Assembly (NCBI GenBank): GCA_934590505.1
Contig: CAKTPC010000120.1
Span: 1 to 6,118, forward strand
Reading direction: 5' to 3'
Length of the DNA stretch: 6,118 nucleotides
From: an uncultured Oscillospiraceae bacterium
Lineage (GTDB): Bacteria > Bacillota > Clostridia > Oscillospirales > Oscillospiraceae
Part shown: positions 1 through 4,987 of the stretch, piece by piece
How positions within the stretch are numbered: position 1 is the stretch's first letter
Layout of the letters: each line of letters opens with the position of its first letter
Notes under the pieces: generated by a model
What the model saw: the letters and a program-made list of their open reading frames with translations, nothing else
What the model was told of the DNA's origin: nothing
The model's database searches: none
Program-made: the position numbers and the translations under genes

Positions 1-29
1 CTCTTCCGCAGGGATCTGACTTCTATCAT
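1..29 (-). CDS. ABC transporter ATP-binding protein, first nine codons only (runs off the left edge)
   Basis: Nine codons, MIEVRSLRK, are visible before the window ends. This opening is typical of ABC ATPases of the kind that sit behind YtrA-type GntR regulators, where strand 1 precedes the A-loop aromatic residue. The ATG at 29..27 follows a very strong ribosome binding site (AAGGAGGA, 44..37) at 7 nt. The reading frame differs from that of the regulator, whose 3' end it overlaps. The Walker motifs lie outside the window, so the family call depends on the short N-terminus, the ribosome binding site and the genetic context. The likely role is the ATPase subunit of a small exporter repressed by the upstream regulator. 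Confidence 0.55.
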
Positions 30-387
30 CTGTCTCTCCTCCTTGTATCATGGCGCGCATTTCCTCCTCGCTCACACCAAGGCTGTGCAGCTCCGCCGTC
101 AGTGCCGAGAGCTTTTCCATAAGCTCCGCTTTGCGCGCTTTAGCAGCGTCGTTTTCTCGGCTGACATAGCTGCCCTTGCCGGGTACGGAGACGGTGTAGC
201 CCTCCGCCTCAAGCTCCCGGTAGGCGCGCTGGATCGTGTTCGGGTTTATCGTCAGGCTGACGGCAAGCTCCCTTACCGACGGCAGTCTGCTGCCCTCGGT
301 GAGCACACCGTTTATGATAAGCTGACGCAGGCCGTCCTTTACCTGCTCATATATCGGCCGCGAATCGCGATAGTTCAGCTGTATCAC
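1..387 (-). CDS. GntR-family transcriptional regulator, YtrA subfamily (3' end outside window)
   Basis: This is a DNA-binding repressor with an N-terminal winged helix-turn-helix and a short helical C-terminus for dimerisation. Visible residues 1-129 begin VIQLNYRDSRPIYEQV, a classic GntR opening. The core LPSVRELA (35-42) is followed by INPNTIQRAYRELE (47-60) and the wing GKGSYV (70-75). The short tail (about residues 80-115) is the mark of the YtrA subfamily, which lacks a large effector domain and usually controls adjacent ABC-transporter genes. The start is GTG at 387..385, with AGGGGG 7 nt upstream. An ATG at 391..389 is out of frame and only 3 nt from that ribosome binding site. No stop codon appears before the edge, although most members end near residue 120, so the gene overlaps the ABC start by at least 29 nt. 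The perfect dyad just upstream suggests autorepression. Confidence 0.9.
   Translation of the reverse strand, partial: MIQLNYRDSRPIYEQVKDGLRQLIINGVLTEGSRLPSVRELAVSLTINPNTIQRAYRELEAEGYTVSVPGKGSYVSRENDAAKARKAELMEKLSALTAELHSLGVSEEEMRAMIQGGETDDRSQIPAEE
37..44 (-). promoter_or_regulatory. Strong ribosome binding site for the ABC gene
   Basis: The minus strand reads AAGGAGGA, nearly a full anti-Shine-Dalgarno match, 7 nt before the ATG at 29..27. It lies inside the 3' end of the regulator's coding sequence. This site is the main reason for believing a second gene starts here. Confidence 0.7.
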
Positions 388-404
388 TCATATTCCCCCT
401 GTGC

Positions 405-433
405 TAACTGTACCAATTTAATTAATACAGTTA
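405..433. promoter_or_regulatory. Dyad operator, probable autoregulatory site of the GntR regulator
   Basis: A perfect 8-bp inverted repeat, TAACTGTA-N13-TACAGTTA, with arms at 405-412 and 426-433. It begins just downstream of the minus-strand -10 box and covers the expected transcription start (about 428), so a bound dimer would block initiation. From memory, the Bacillus YtrA operator has the same geometry (six-base arms, 13-bp spacer, AGTGTA...TACACT). The spacer and the inner GTA...TAC are shared here. Binding by the adjacent regulator is inferred. Confidence 0.8.
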
Positions 434-434
434 A

Positions 435-463
435 TATATACCACTCCCCCGCCCCGCTGTCAA
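435..463 (-). promoter_or_regulatory. Sigma-A promoter of the GntR-ABC operon
   Basis: On the minus strand, TTGACA (463..458) is followed by a 17-nt spacer and TATATA (440..435). The -35 is perfect and the -10 differs from consensus at one position. Transcription would begin near 428, inside the dyad operator, giving a leader of about 40 nt to the GTG start. Confidence 0.8.
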
Positions 464-532
464 TACGAGAAAATCTTAAATTTGGCGGATATTGGAAAAC
501 GGTGTCGGTTTAGATGTACCTTTTCGCCGTGT

Positions 533-590
533 CCAACTGCGGTACGCTCCGCGGTGGCGAGGCCGTTCTAAGTTGGCCTTTCGCAGCGTT
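533..590. repeat. Degenerate palindromic module beside the 68-nt palindrome
   Basis: Several competing inverted repeats lie here: CCAACT (533-538) with AGTTGG (571-576), GCGG (539-542) with CCGC (549-552), and GCGAGGCC near 558-565 with GGCC...TCGC near 575-583. The stretch starting AACTGCGGTACGCTCCG resembles the left arm of the next palindrome (AACTGCTGGTCACTCCG), so it may be a diverged copy of the same element. With the following repeat it fills most of the 464-737 stretch, in which I see no credible gene. Confidence 0.4.
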
Positions 591-592
591 TA

Positions 593-660
593 ACTGCTGG
601 TCACTCCGTGGGGTGACTTTCTCGACGCGGAGAAAGTCACCCTGCGGAGCGACCGGCAGT
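593..660. repeat. 68-nt near-perfect palindromic element
   Basis: Arms 593-623 and 630-660 are complementary over 31 bp around a 6-nt loop (624-629). The inner 13 bp are perfect (GGGTGACTTTCTC / GAGAAAGTCACCC). The outer part has one clear mismatch (603/650) and three positions that pair as G-U in RNA. There is no U-tract at either end, so it is not a standard intrinsic terminator. It looks like an intergenic dispersed palindrome or a tiny non-autonomous element, and I recall similar GACTTTCTC palindromes between genes of gut Clostridia. Short frames across it are low-complexity translations of the repeat. Confidence 0.75.
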
Positions 661-732
661 GCGACACCACGTAGTGCTTCTCAAAAAACCGCGCAGCCCG
701 ATCCACGTACTGCGTTCCTTCCCCCACCAAGC

Positions 733-763
733 AAAAATCGCGCCGCTCTTTTGAGCGGCGCGA
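733..763 (-). terminator. Rho-independent terminator of the HAD/flavin fusion gene
   Basis: A perfect 11-bp stem, TCGCGCCGCTC (738-748) paired with GAGCGGCGCGA (753-763), with a 4-nt loop. On the minus strand it is followed by five Ts (737..733). It begins 18 nt after the stop codon of the fusion gene and ends that transcript before the GntR promoter. Confidence 0.92.
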
Positions 764-781
764 CATGCGCATTATCGTTGT

Positions 782-1912
782 TTATCTCTCCTGGACCTGC
801 TTGCCGGTCAGGTGCTCTATCGTTATCTCATAGAGCTGCACCCCACGGATCGAACGTTCCATCTCTCCGTCGATCTCGCTCTTGTCAGGGAAATACTTTT
901 CGGCGAGCCTGCGCACCTCGGCCTCAGTTCTGGCCGCGTCATCTATCAGATGGCAGCGCCCGAAAACGACGGTGCTCTGCGTGTAAGGCGCCCATTCGCC
1001 CTCTTTGTACCGGCTGTTTCCATAGACCGTAAAGCAGACCTTGTCGCTCTTTTTCAGCGAGTCCACCTTGTGTCCGGCCTTTGCGCCGTGAAAATATATC
1101 CTGCCGTTCTCCATGTCGTAGAAGTAGTTGACCGGCAGTGCAAAAGGATAGCCATCGTCGCCGTTCACCGCGAGGATGCCGCGCTTCTCGTTCAGCAGCA
1201 GTGCTTTCGCGTCCTCATCAGATATTGCCTTTGTCTTTCTCCTCATCGGCCTGAACATGTGTTCTCCCTCCTCATTCAGCAGCAGCGCTTTCAGCTGCTG
1301 CAGATCATTCACGATGTGATCCGCGCCCGCAGAGGCAAGCTCGCCCTCCGCCGCATAGCCGTAGCGCACGCCAATGCAGTCCACGCCGCAGGCCTTCGCC
1401 CCGGCGATGTCGTACTTCGTGTCGCCGACAAGAACGGTCTCTTTCCTGTCTGCGCCGAGGGCGTTCATCGCGCGCGTCAGAACCGCCGCCTTGGAGTTGT
1501 TGTTGCCGTCGCTGTCGCTGCCGGAGATGACCTCGAACAGCTCCAGCATTCCCTCCCCTGCCAGCAGCTCTTCGGCGAGGTGCTGCGGCTTCGAGGTCGC
1601 GATGCCGACATGCATCCCCGCGTCGATAAGCGTGCGGAGCAGCTCCTTTATCCCGGGGAATACCCTGCATTCATACAGGCCGATCGGCTGATAGCGCTCG
1701 CGAAAATCCTCCGTCGCGGCTTCGGCCTCCTCCTGAGAAAGATCGAATTTCTCCATGAACATGTCCACCAGCGGAGGACCCGCAAAGCAGCGCAGCGAAT
1801 CGAGTTCCGCCTCGATCCCGCGCTTTTTAAGCGCGTATTGGACTGACTTGGTTATTCCTTCGACCGTGTCAAAAACGGTCCCGTCGAAATCAAACAGGAT
1901 ATATTTGTACAT
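782..1912 (-). CDS. Fusion: HAD-family phosphatase (Gph-like) + pyridoxamine 5'-phosphate oxidase-like flavin domain
   Basis: A 376-residue two-domain protein. Residues 1-218 are a subfamily IA HAD hydrolase of the phosphoglycolate-phosphatase type. The nucleophile motif is FDFDGT (Asp8, Asp10), motif II is ATSKP (Thr106), motif III is Lys141, and motif IV is GDTKYD (Asp164, Asp168), so all catalytic residues are present. Residues 219-376 are a complete NimA-like split-barrel domain of the pyridoxamine-phosphate-oxidase superfamily, which binds FMN or related cofactors (MFRPMRRK at the start, FHGAKAGHK in the middle). The start at 1912 is chosen because AAAGGAGGG lies just upstream and the consensus promoter places the mRNA start near 1936; the longer in-frame start at 1975 would lie upstream of that. 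A ribosome binding site and ATG sit exactly at the domain joint. Substrates are unknown. Dephosphorylation of a small phosphate ester, possibly linked to a flavin or B6 compound, is speculative. Confidence 0.88.
   Translation of the reverse strand: MYKYILFDFDGTVFDTVEGITKSVQYALKKRGIEAELDSLRCFAGPPLVDMFMEKFDLSQEEAEAATEDFRERYQPIGLYECRVFPGIKELLRTLIDAGMHVGIATSKPQHLAEELLAGEGMLELFEVISGSDSDGNNNSKAAVLTRAMNALGADRKETVLVGDTKYDIAGAKACGVDCIGVRYGYAAEGELASAGADHIVNDLQQLKALLLNEEGEHMFRPMRRKTKAISDEDAKALLLNEKRGILAVNGDDGYPFALPVNYFYDMENGRIYFHGAKAGHKVDSLKKSDKVCFTVYGNSRYKEGEWAPYTQSTVVFGRCHLIDDAARTEAEVRRLAEKYFPDKSEIDGEMERSIRGVQLYEITIEHLTGKQVQER
1256..1273 (-). promoter_or_regulatory. Internal ribosome binding site and ATG at the domain joint of the fusion gene
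   Basis: The minus strand reads GAGGAGGGAGAACAC and then ATG (1258..1256). GGAGG (1271..1267) lies 8 nt before an ATG that is in frame as Met219, the first residue of the complete flavin domain. This is as good as a normal gene start, so a free 158-residue flavin protein could be made alongside the fusion. Glu-Glu-Gly codons can form such a sequence by chance, so real use is unproven. Confidence 0.6.
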
Positions 1913-1942
1913 GAATTCCCTCCTTTGTTTGATTGAAATATG

Positions 1943-1971
1943 ATTATAACCGAGCCGCGCCGAGATGTCAA
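1943..1971 (-). promoter_or_regulatory. Consensus sigma-A promoter of the HAD/flavin fusion gene
   Basis: On the minus strand, TTGACA (1971..1966), a 17-nt spacer and TATAAT (1948..1943) match the sigma-A consensus exactly. Transcription should begin near 1936, leaving a leader of about 24 nt. This supports translation from 1912. Confidence 0.92.
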
Positions 1972-1982
1972 TCATGGCGCGG
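1955..1982. promoter_or_regulatory. GC-rich dyad centred on the shared -35 region
   Basis: CCGCGCC (1955-1961) and GGCGCGG (1976-1982) form a perfect 7-bp inverted repeat with a 14-nt spacer. The dyad centre (1968.5) coincides with the centre of the minus-strand -35 hexamer, and the arms are 21 nt apart centre to centre, two helical turns. It may be an operator controlling both divergent genes. GC-rich composition makes chance possible. Confidence 0.4.
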
Positions 1983-1994
1983 ACTGCATATAAT
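1965..1994 (+). promoter_or_regulatory. Divergent promoter of the P-loop ATPase gene
   Basis: A perfect -10, TATAAT, lies at 1989-1994. The best -35 is ATGTCA (1965-1970, four of six matches, 18-nt spacer), overlapping the -35 of the opposite promoter. Transcription would begin near 2001, giving a short leader with AGGGGG at 2011-2016, 7 nt before the ATG. Confidence 0.65.
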
Positions 1995-2023
1995 AGACCA
2001 TGCTTTTATAAGGGGGTACAGAT

Positions 2024-2992
2024 ATGGACACTGTGTTTTTCCTCGCGGCAAATTCCGGCAAGGGCTTTTATTCTCTGTATGACGGTTTCCCGGAGCGCCG
2101 CGGGGTGTTTCTGAGCATAATCAAGGGCGGGCCGGGCACCGGCAAATCGGGCTTCATGCGGCGCATATCCGCTGCAGCAAAGCAGTCCGGGCTCGATACG
2201 GAGGAGATAATATGCTCCGGTGACCCGGATTCGCTGGACGCGCTGTATATCCCGGCGCTTGGCCGCGCGTGGATGGACGGAACGGCGCCGCATGTGCGTG
2301 AGCCGAAGGTCTTTGCCGCCGACGCTGGCTATGAGGACCTCGGCCGCTTCTGCGCATCCCCGCTCGGGAAAGCCGACGCCGCGCTTGCTTGTGAAATTAA
2401 CCGGGATTACAAAGCCGTGTACGCTCAGGCCTACAATCTCCTCGCCGCCGCAGCACAGACGGCGGACTGCGCCCGTGAAGCGCCGCTCTCCTGCGCCGGG
2501 GCAGAGAAGATAAGTGCGCTTATCGGCGAGGCTGGAGAGCCCGGCTTTATCAAGCGCCGGTTTCTGAGCGCCATGAGCTGCATGGGGCGCGTGCGCCTTG
2601 CCGGTACGCTTCGTGAGCTTTGCCCACACACCATCATGCTCAGCGATGAGGGGCTTGATCACGCCGCACGTATGGCGGTGGAAGCAGGGCTCGGCGCTAT
2701 CATCTGCCCGCAGCCGCTGCGTCCGGATAGGCTTGACGCCGTGCTGCTGCCGGAGCGTTCATTGGCCTTCGTTTCCCGCGCATGGGAGCGCGAGAGTACG
2801 GAGAGCATCGAAGCCGAAGCGGAGGAGAACGAATTTGCCGCTCTGCGTGATGTGCTGCTGGATCACGCTTGTGCCCTGCTCGCCAAGGCAAAGGGAATGC
2901 ACGATGAGCTTGAGCGCGTCTACCGCCCGTACATGGATTTCTCCTCGCTCACCGCGTATACCGACAGGGTCATCCACAGCCTGCTCGACTAA
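2024..2992 (+). CDS. P-loop ATPase, PRK06851-like, single-module form
   Basis: A 322-residue soluble protein. It has a Walker A motif GGPGTGKS (35-42) after an N-terminus typical of the PRK06851-like proteins of Firmicutes (FFLAANSGKGFYSLYD, 5-20). Two further family signatures are visible: CSGDPDSLD (64-72) and DGTAPH (85-90), the latter probably at a Walker-B-like position. As I recall, full-length relatives carry this module twice; here I find one copy followed by a helical region and a C-terminal MHDELERVYRPYMDF segment like the end of relatives. The gene stands alone between its divergent promoter and the terminator at 2995. ATP binding is well supported. The biological role is not established for the family, and sharing a control region with the HAD/flavin gene suggests only possible co-regulation. 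Confidence 0.82.
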   Translation: MDTVFFLAANSGKGFYSLYDGFPERRGVFLSIIKGGPGTGKSGFMRRISAAAKQSGLDTEEIICSGDPDSLDALYIPALGRAWMDGTAPHVREPKVFAADAGYEDLGRFCASPLGKADAALACEINRDYKAVYAQAYNLLAAAAQTADCAREAPLSCAGAEKISALIGEAGEPGFIKRRFLSAMSCMGRVRLAGTLRELCPHTIMLSDEGLDHAARMAVEAGLGAIICPQPLRPDRLDAVLLPERSLAFVSRAWERESTESIEAEAEENEFAALRDVLLDHACALLAKAKGMHDELERVYRPYMDFSSLTAYTDRVIHSLLD

Positions 2993-2994
2993 AA

Positions 2995-3043
2995 ACATCG
3001 CCGGTCTGATAATTCAGATCGGCGATGTAATTTTATTGTTTTT
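2995..3043. terminator. Bidirectional intrinsic terminator between convergent genes
   Basis: A 15-bp stem (2995-3009 with 3014-3028), loop TAAT, with a single G-U type position. Rightward it is followed by AATTTTATTGTTTTT. Leftward, on the minus strand, it is followed by a run of Ts (2995..2991). It lies 2 nt after the ATPase stop and 13 nt past the stop of the J-domain gene, so it can serve both convergent transcripts. The T-rich tail overlaps the last codons of the J-domain gene. Confidence 0.92.
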
Positions 3044-3737
3044 AGAAGCAGTAGATCATGGGGCAGCCGCAGGTCTGGCCGCACAGCAGCTGAGAGCCGC
3101 AGAGCGCCAGCCACAGCGGGCTGAGGTTCACGCGGTGGCCGTAGCCGGTGGAGTAGCTGTCATAGAAATCGCGTCCGCTTTGAAGCTGTTCGAGCAGCCG
3201 GCGGTATTCCTCGTTGCCCGGCTCTATTTCAACCGCGCGCTTGGCATGCTCAAGCGCCGTGACCTTGTTGCCCATGTACATGTTCGCCCCGGCAGAGAGG
3301 TAGTACCACTTGCCGTCGCGCTCCGACATCGGAACTCCGGACAGTGCGTTCAGCGCTTCGCGGTACATGCCGTTGCGGATGTAATTTTTTGCGGCGGTGT
3401 ATTCGCTGCGTTCGGTCTGACGGTTCTGCTGCGCATTCGACCAGCCGTCAAAACCGCCCCAGCTCGTCCACGGGTTCCAGCCGTATTGCTCATATTGGCC
3501 GTACTGAGCCCCGCCGTAGCCGTTACCGGCCTGCTGGCCATATGCGCCCGCCTTGGCGGTGCCGTTCTTTATCTGGTCATAGGCGGTGTTGATGTCGTTC
3601 ATCTTCCGCGCTGCCTCTTCGTCACCGGGGTTAAGGTCGGGGTGGTATTTCTTCGTAAGCTCGCGGTACGCTTTTTTTATTTCTTCGTCCGACGCGTCGG
3701 GAGAGACGCCCAGAACCTTGTATGGATCCTGATACAT
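3042..3737 (-). CDS. J-domain (DnaJ-like) protein with TPR-like region and Cys-rich tail
   Basis: A 231-residue co-chaperone-like protein. Residues 3-60 form a J domain with the HPD tripeptide at 32-34, needed to stimulate an Hsp70 ATPase, preceded by a helix-II-like EEIKKAYRELTKKY. A linker rich in Gly, Tyr, Gln and Trp follows (about 63-100). Residues 113-185 look like two or so TPR-like helical hairpins (YREALNAL; ALEHAKRAVEIEPGN). The C-terminus is hydrophobic and holds five cysteines (213, 219, 223, 225, 230). The zinc-finger and C-terminal client-binding domains of true DnaJ are absent, so this is a specialised class C J-protein. It is the last gene of a three-gene operon; its ATG directly abuts the TAA of the preceding gene, with AAAGGA as ribosome binding site. 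No Hsp70 gene is in view. Confidence 0.9.
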   Translation of the reverse strand: MYQDPYKVLGVSPDASDEEIKKAYRELTKKYHPDLNPGDEEAARKMNDINTAYDQIKNGTAKAGAYGQQAGNGYGGAQYGQYEQYGWNPWTSWGGFDGWSNAQQNRQTERSEYTAAKNYIRNGMYREALNALSGVPMSERDGKWYYLSAGANMYMGNKVTALEHAKRAVEIEPGNEEYRRLLEQLQSGRDFYDSYSTGYGHRVNLSPLWLALCGSQLLCGQTCGCPMIYCF

Positions 3738-4562
3738 TTACAGGTCCTTTCTGCTGTATTTCTTATTAAATTGTGCCCACAGCCCTACACACAGTATATT
3801 TTGCATCAGTCCCGCGTCTTGGACCAGCGGGAGCTTATCGAAATAGAACACGCATTCGCCGAGCTGCATCTTCAGTATGTCCCGGAAACGCTGCTCGTTA
3901 TCCTCCCGCCCGGCATAGTCCTTGAATGGGTTATAGCTGCCGGAGGAAACGTCGTCCTCAAGGTCGATGATCGCATCGGAGAGGTAGATAAAGCGCCCCA
4001 GCGCGTGGGCCATCCGACCAAGCGTATCCGACCAGCGGTCGTCCTTATAGATAAAGAGCTGCTCCATAAGCTCGCCGAAGGTGTCGGCAGCGGCGTCAGG
4101 CTCGCAAAGCCCTGATTTCTCTATCTCTCCGAGCTTTTCGATAGAGCGCTGCATCGCCCCGCACTGCCGCGGATAGCGCTCGGAGATCTCCTCATACCAG
4201 CGCTTGAGCGTCCTTGCCTCGGCGTAGGCCGTGAGGCTGCGGTCATCATGCCAATCATCCAGACATTTAAGATAAGCCAAGGCGACGTTCATGTTCGCGG
4301 CATAATCGCTTATCTCGTTCGTCATCCACTGCTGCCGCTTGGCCGGGTGGCGCGGACAGACGCTCTCCCCGTGCTCCTCCTCCGGTTCATAGAGCGAGGA
4401 GAGCAGCAGCACGAGAAAGGTCAGGTCATAATTGAGCGTGAGCCTTGCGGCGGAGCCGAAACAGCGGTCAAGGCTGCGGCACAGCCCGCAGTAGTACTCC
4501 TTATAGCGCTGCTGCTGTTCCTCTTCAAGCAGCTCCGATGCTGCGACAAGATACCCGAACAT
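3738..4562 (-). CDS. DUF5685 family protein
   Basis: A 274-residue, mostly helical protein that I recognise as DUF5685, a Firmicutes family of unknown function. The N-terminus MFGYLVAA and the segment YYCGLCRSL (23-31) are typical, as is CPRHPAKR (69-76); the cysteines might bind a metal. Two acidic motifs stand out: DDWHD (102-106) and D-xxx-D-xx-DD (Asp196, 200, 203, 204) in a helix leading to SGSYNPF. They resemble the DDxxD and N/D-xxx-D-xx-ED motifs of squalene/phytoene-synthase-type class I isoprenoid enzymes, but overall similarity is not evident by eye. The ATG lies 1 nt after the stop of the upstream zinc-ribbon gene, and the stop abuts the J-domain gene, implying translational coupling. 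The ribosome binding site is weak (GGGGA, 11 nt away). No signal peptide is visible. Confidence 0.78.
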   Translation of the reverse strand: MFGYLVAASELLEEEQQQRYKEYYCGLCRSLDRCFGSAARLTLNYDLTFLVLLLSSLYEPEEEHGESVCPRHPAKRQQWMTNEISDYAANMNVALAYLKCLDDWHDDRSLTAYAEARTLKRWYEEISERYPRQCGAMQRSIEKLGEIEKSGLCEPDAAADTFGELMEQLFIYKDDRWSDTLGRMAHALGRFIYLSDAIIDLEDDVSSGSYNPFKDYAGREDNEQRFRDILKMQLGECVFYFDKLPLVQDAGLMQNILCVGLWAQFNKKYSRKDL

Positions 4563-4563
4563 A

Positions 4564-4968
4564 TCAGGTTTTCCCCGTGAAGGACGTGCCGCACTTGCGG
4601 CAGACTATATTGACCTTGCCGTGCCCTCTCGGAACGCGCAGAGTTATCTTGCAGTTGGGACAGGTGAAAAACTTATAGTCCTTGCGCTGCACCCAGCGCT
4701 CGTGCCGCACCTTGAGCGCAGCGGAGACTTTGTACCTTGCGCGGATATACTTCCCGTTTTCCTCACGGCGCTTGTAAACATTGCGGGAAAGCATACGGAA
4801 GTATGCATACGCCAGCAGCACGAATACAAACGGATATACATATCTGCCTATCCCGTCCTTGAATATCGCCGCGATTAAAAGCAGCACGATATCGACGAGC
4901 AGCAGAAAACGATTTAGCTGGTCGTTGCCGTTGCGCCCGGCCATGAAGCGCGCCATTTTTTCTCTCAT
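4564..4968 (-). CDS. Small membrane protein with C-terminal zinc ribbon
   Basis: A 134-residue protein. The N-terminus MARFMAGRNGNDQLNRFLL is followed by two predicted membrane helices (about 20-36 and 43-59) with a short loop between. A basic region comes next (SRNVYKRREENGKY, then a charged helix), and a four-cysteine zinc ribbon ends the protein: Cys103-x2-Cys106 and Cys123-x2-Cys126, with RVPRGHGKVN between. The positive-inside rule suggests both ends are cytoplasmic, so the ribbon would face the cytosol. I recall related small proteins widespread in Clostridia, without an assigned role. The start is supported by AAGGTGG a few bases upstream. It is the first gene of the operon with DUF5685 and the J-protein, and may anchor them at the membrane (inference). 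Confidence 0.82.
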   Translation of the reverse strand: MREKMARFMAGRNGNDQLNRFLLLVDIVLLLIAAIFKDGIGRYVYPFVFVLLAYAYFRMLSRNVYKRREENGKYIRARYKVSAALKVRHERWVQRKDYKFFTCPNCKITLRVPRGHGKVNIVCRKCGTSFTGKT

Positions 4969-4987
4969 AGTCCACCTTCGATGATTT

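Noticed and set aside
665..676. Near-palindromic CACCACGTAGTG
   Set aside because: It has one mismatch, is short and lies in repeat-rich intergenic DNA; it is no more than expected by chance.
590..772. Small minus-strand frame of 60 codons across the palindrome
   Set aside because: It overlaps both the terminator and the 68-nt palindrome and translates repeat sequence. Similar peptides are often mis-annotated from such repeats.
514..1032. Plus-strand frame of 172 codons starting near 514
   Set aside because: It spans the repeat and the terminator and runs antisense into the flavin domain. Its composition is Arg/Ser/Pro-rich with no domain.
812..1846. Open plus-strand frame (344 codons) opposite the HAD/flavin gene
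   Set aside because: It is fully antisense to a gene with intact catalytic motifs on both domains. No ribosome binding site or family signature was seen.
1913..1975. Upstream start of the HAD/flavin gene at 1975
   Set aside because: It lies upstream of the predicted mRNA start and within the promoter. The ATG at 1912 has a strong ribosome binding site and begins at the usual family N-terminus.
2598..4115. Long open plus-strand frame (505 codons) across the ATPase, J-protein and DUF5685 genes
   Set aside because: It crosses a strong bidirectional terminator and lies opposite or out of frame with three well-supported genes. The protein has no recognisable motif; the opening arises from GC-rich codon bias.
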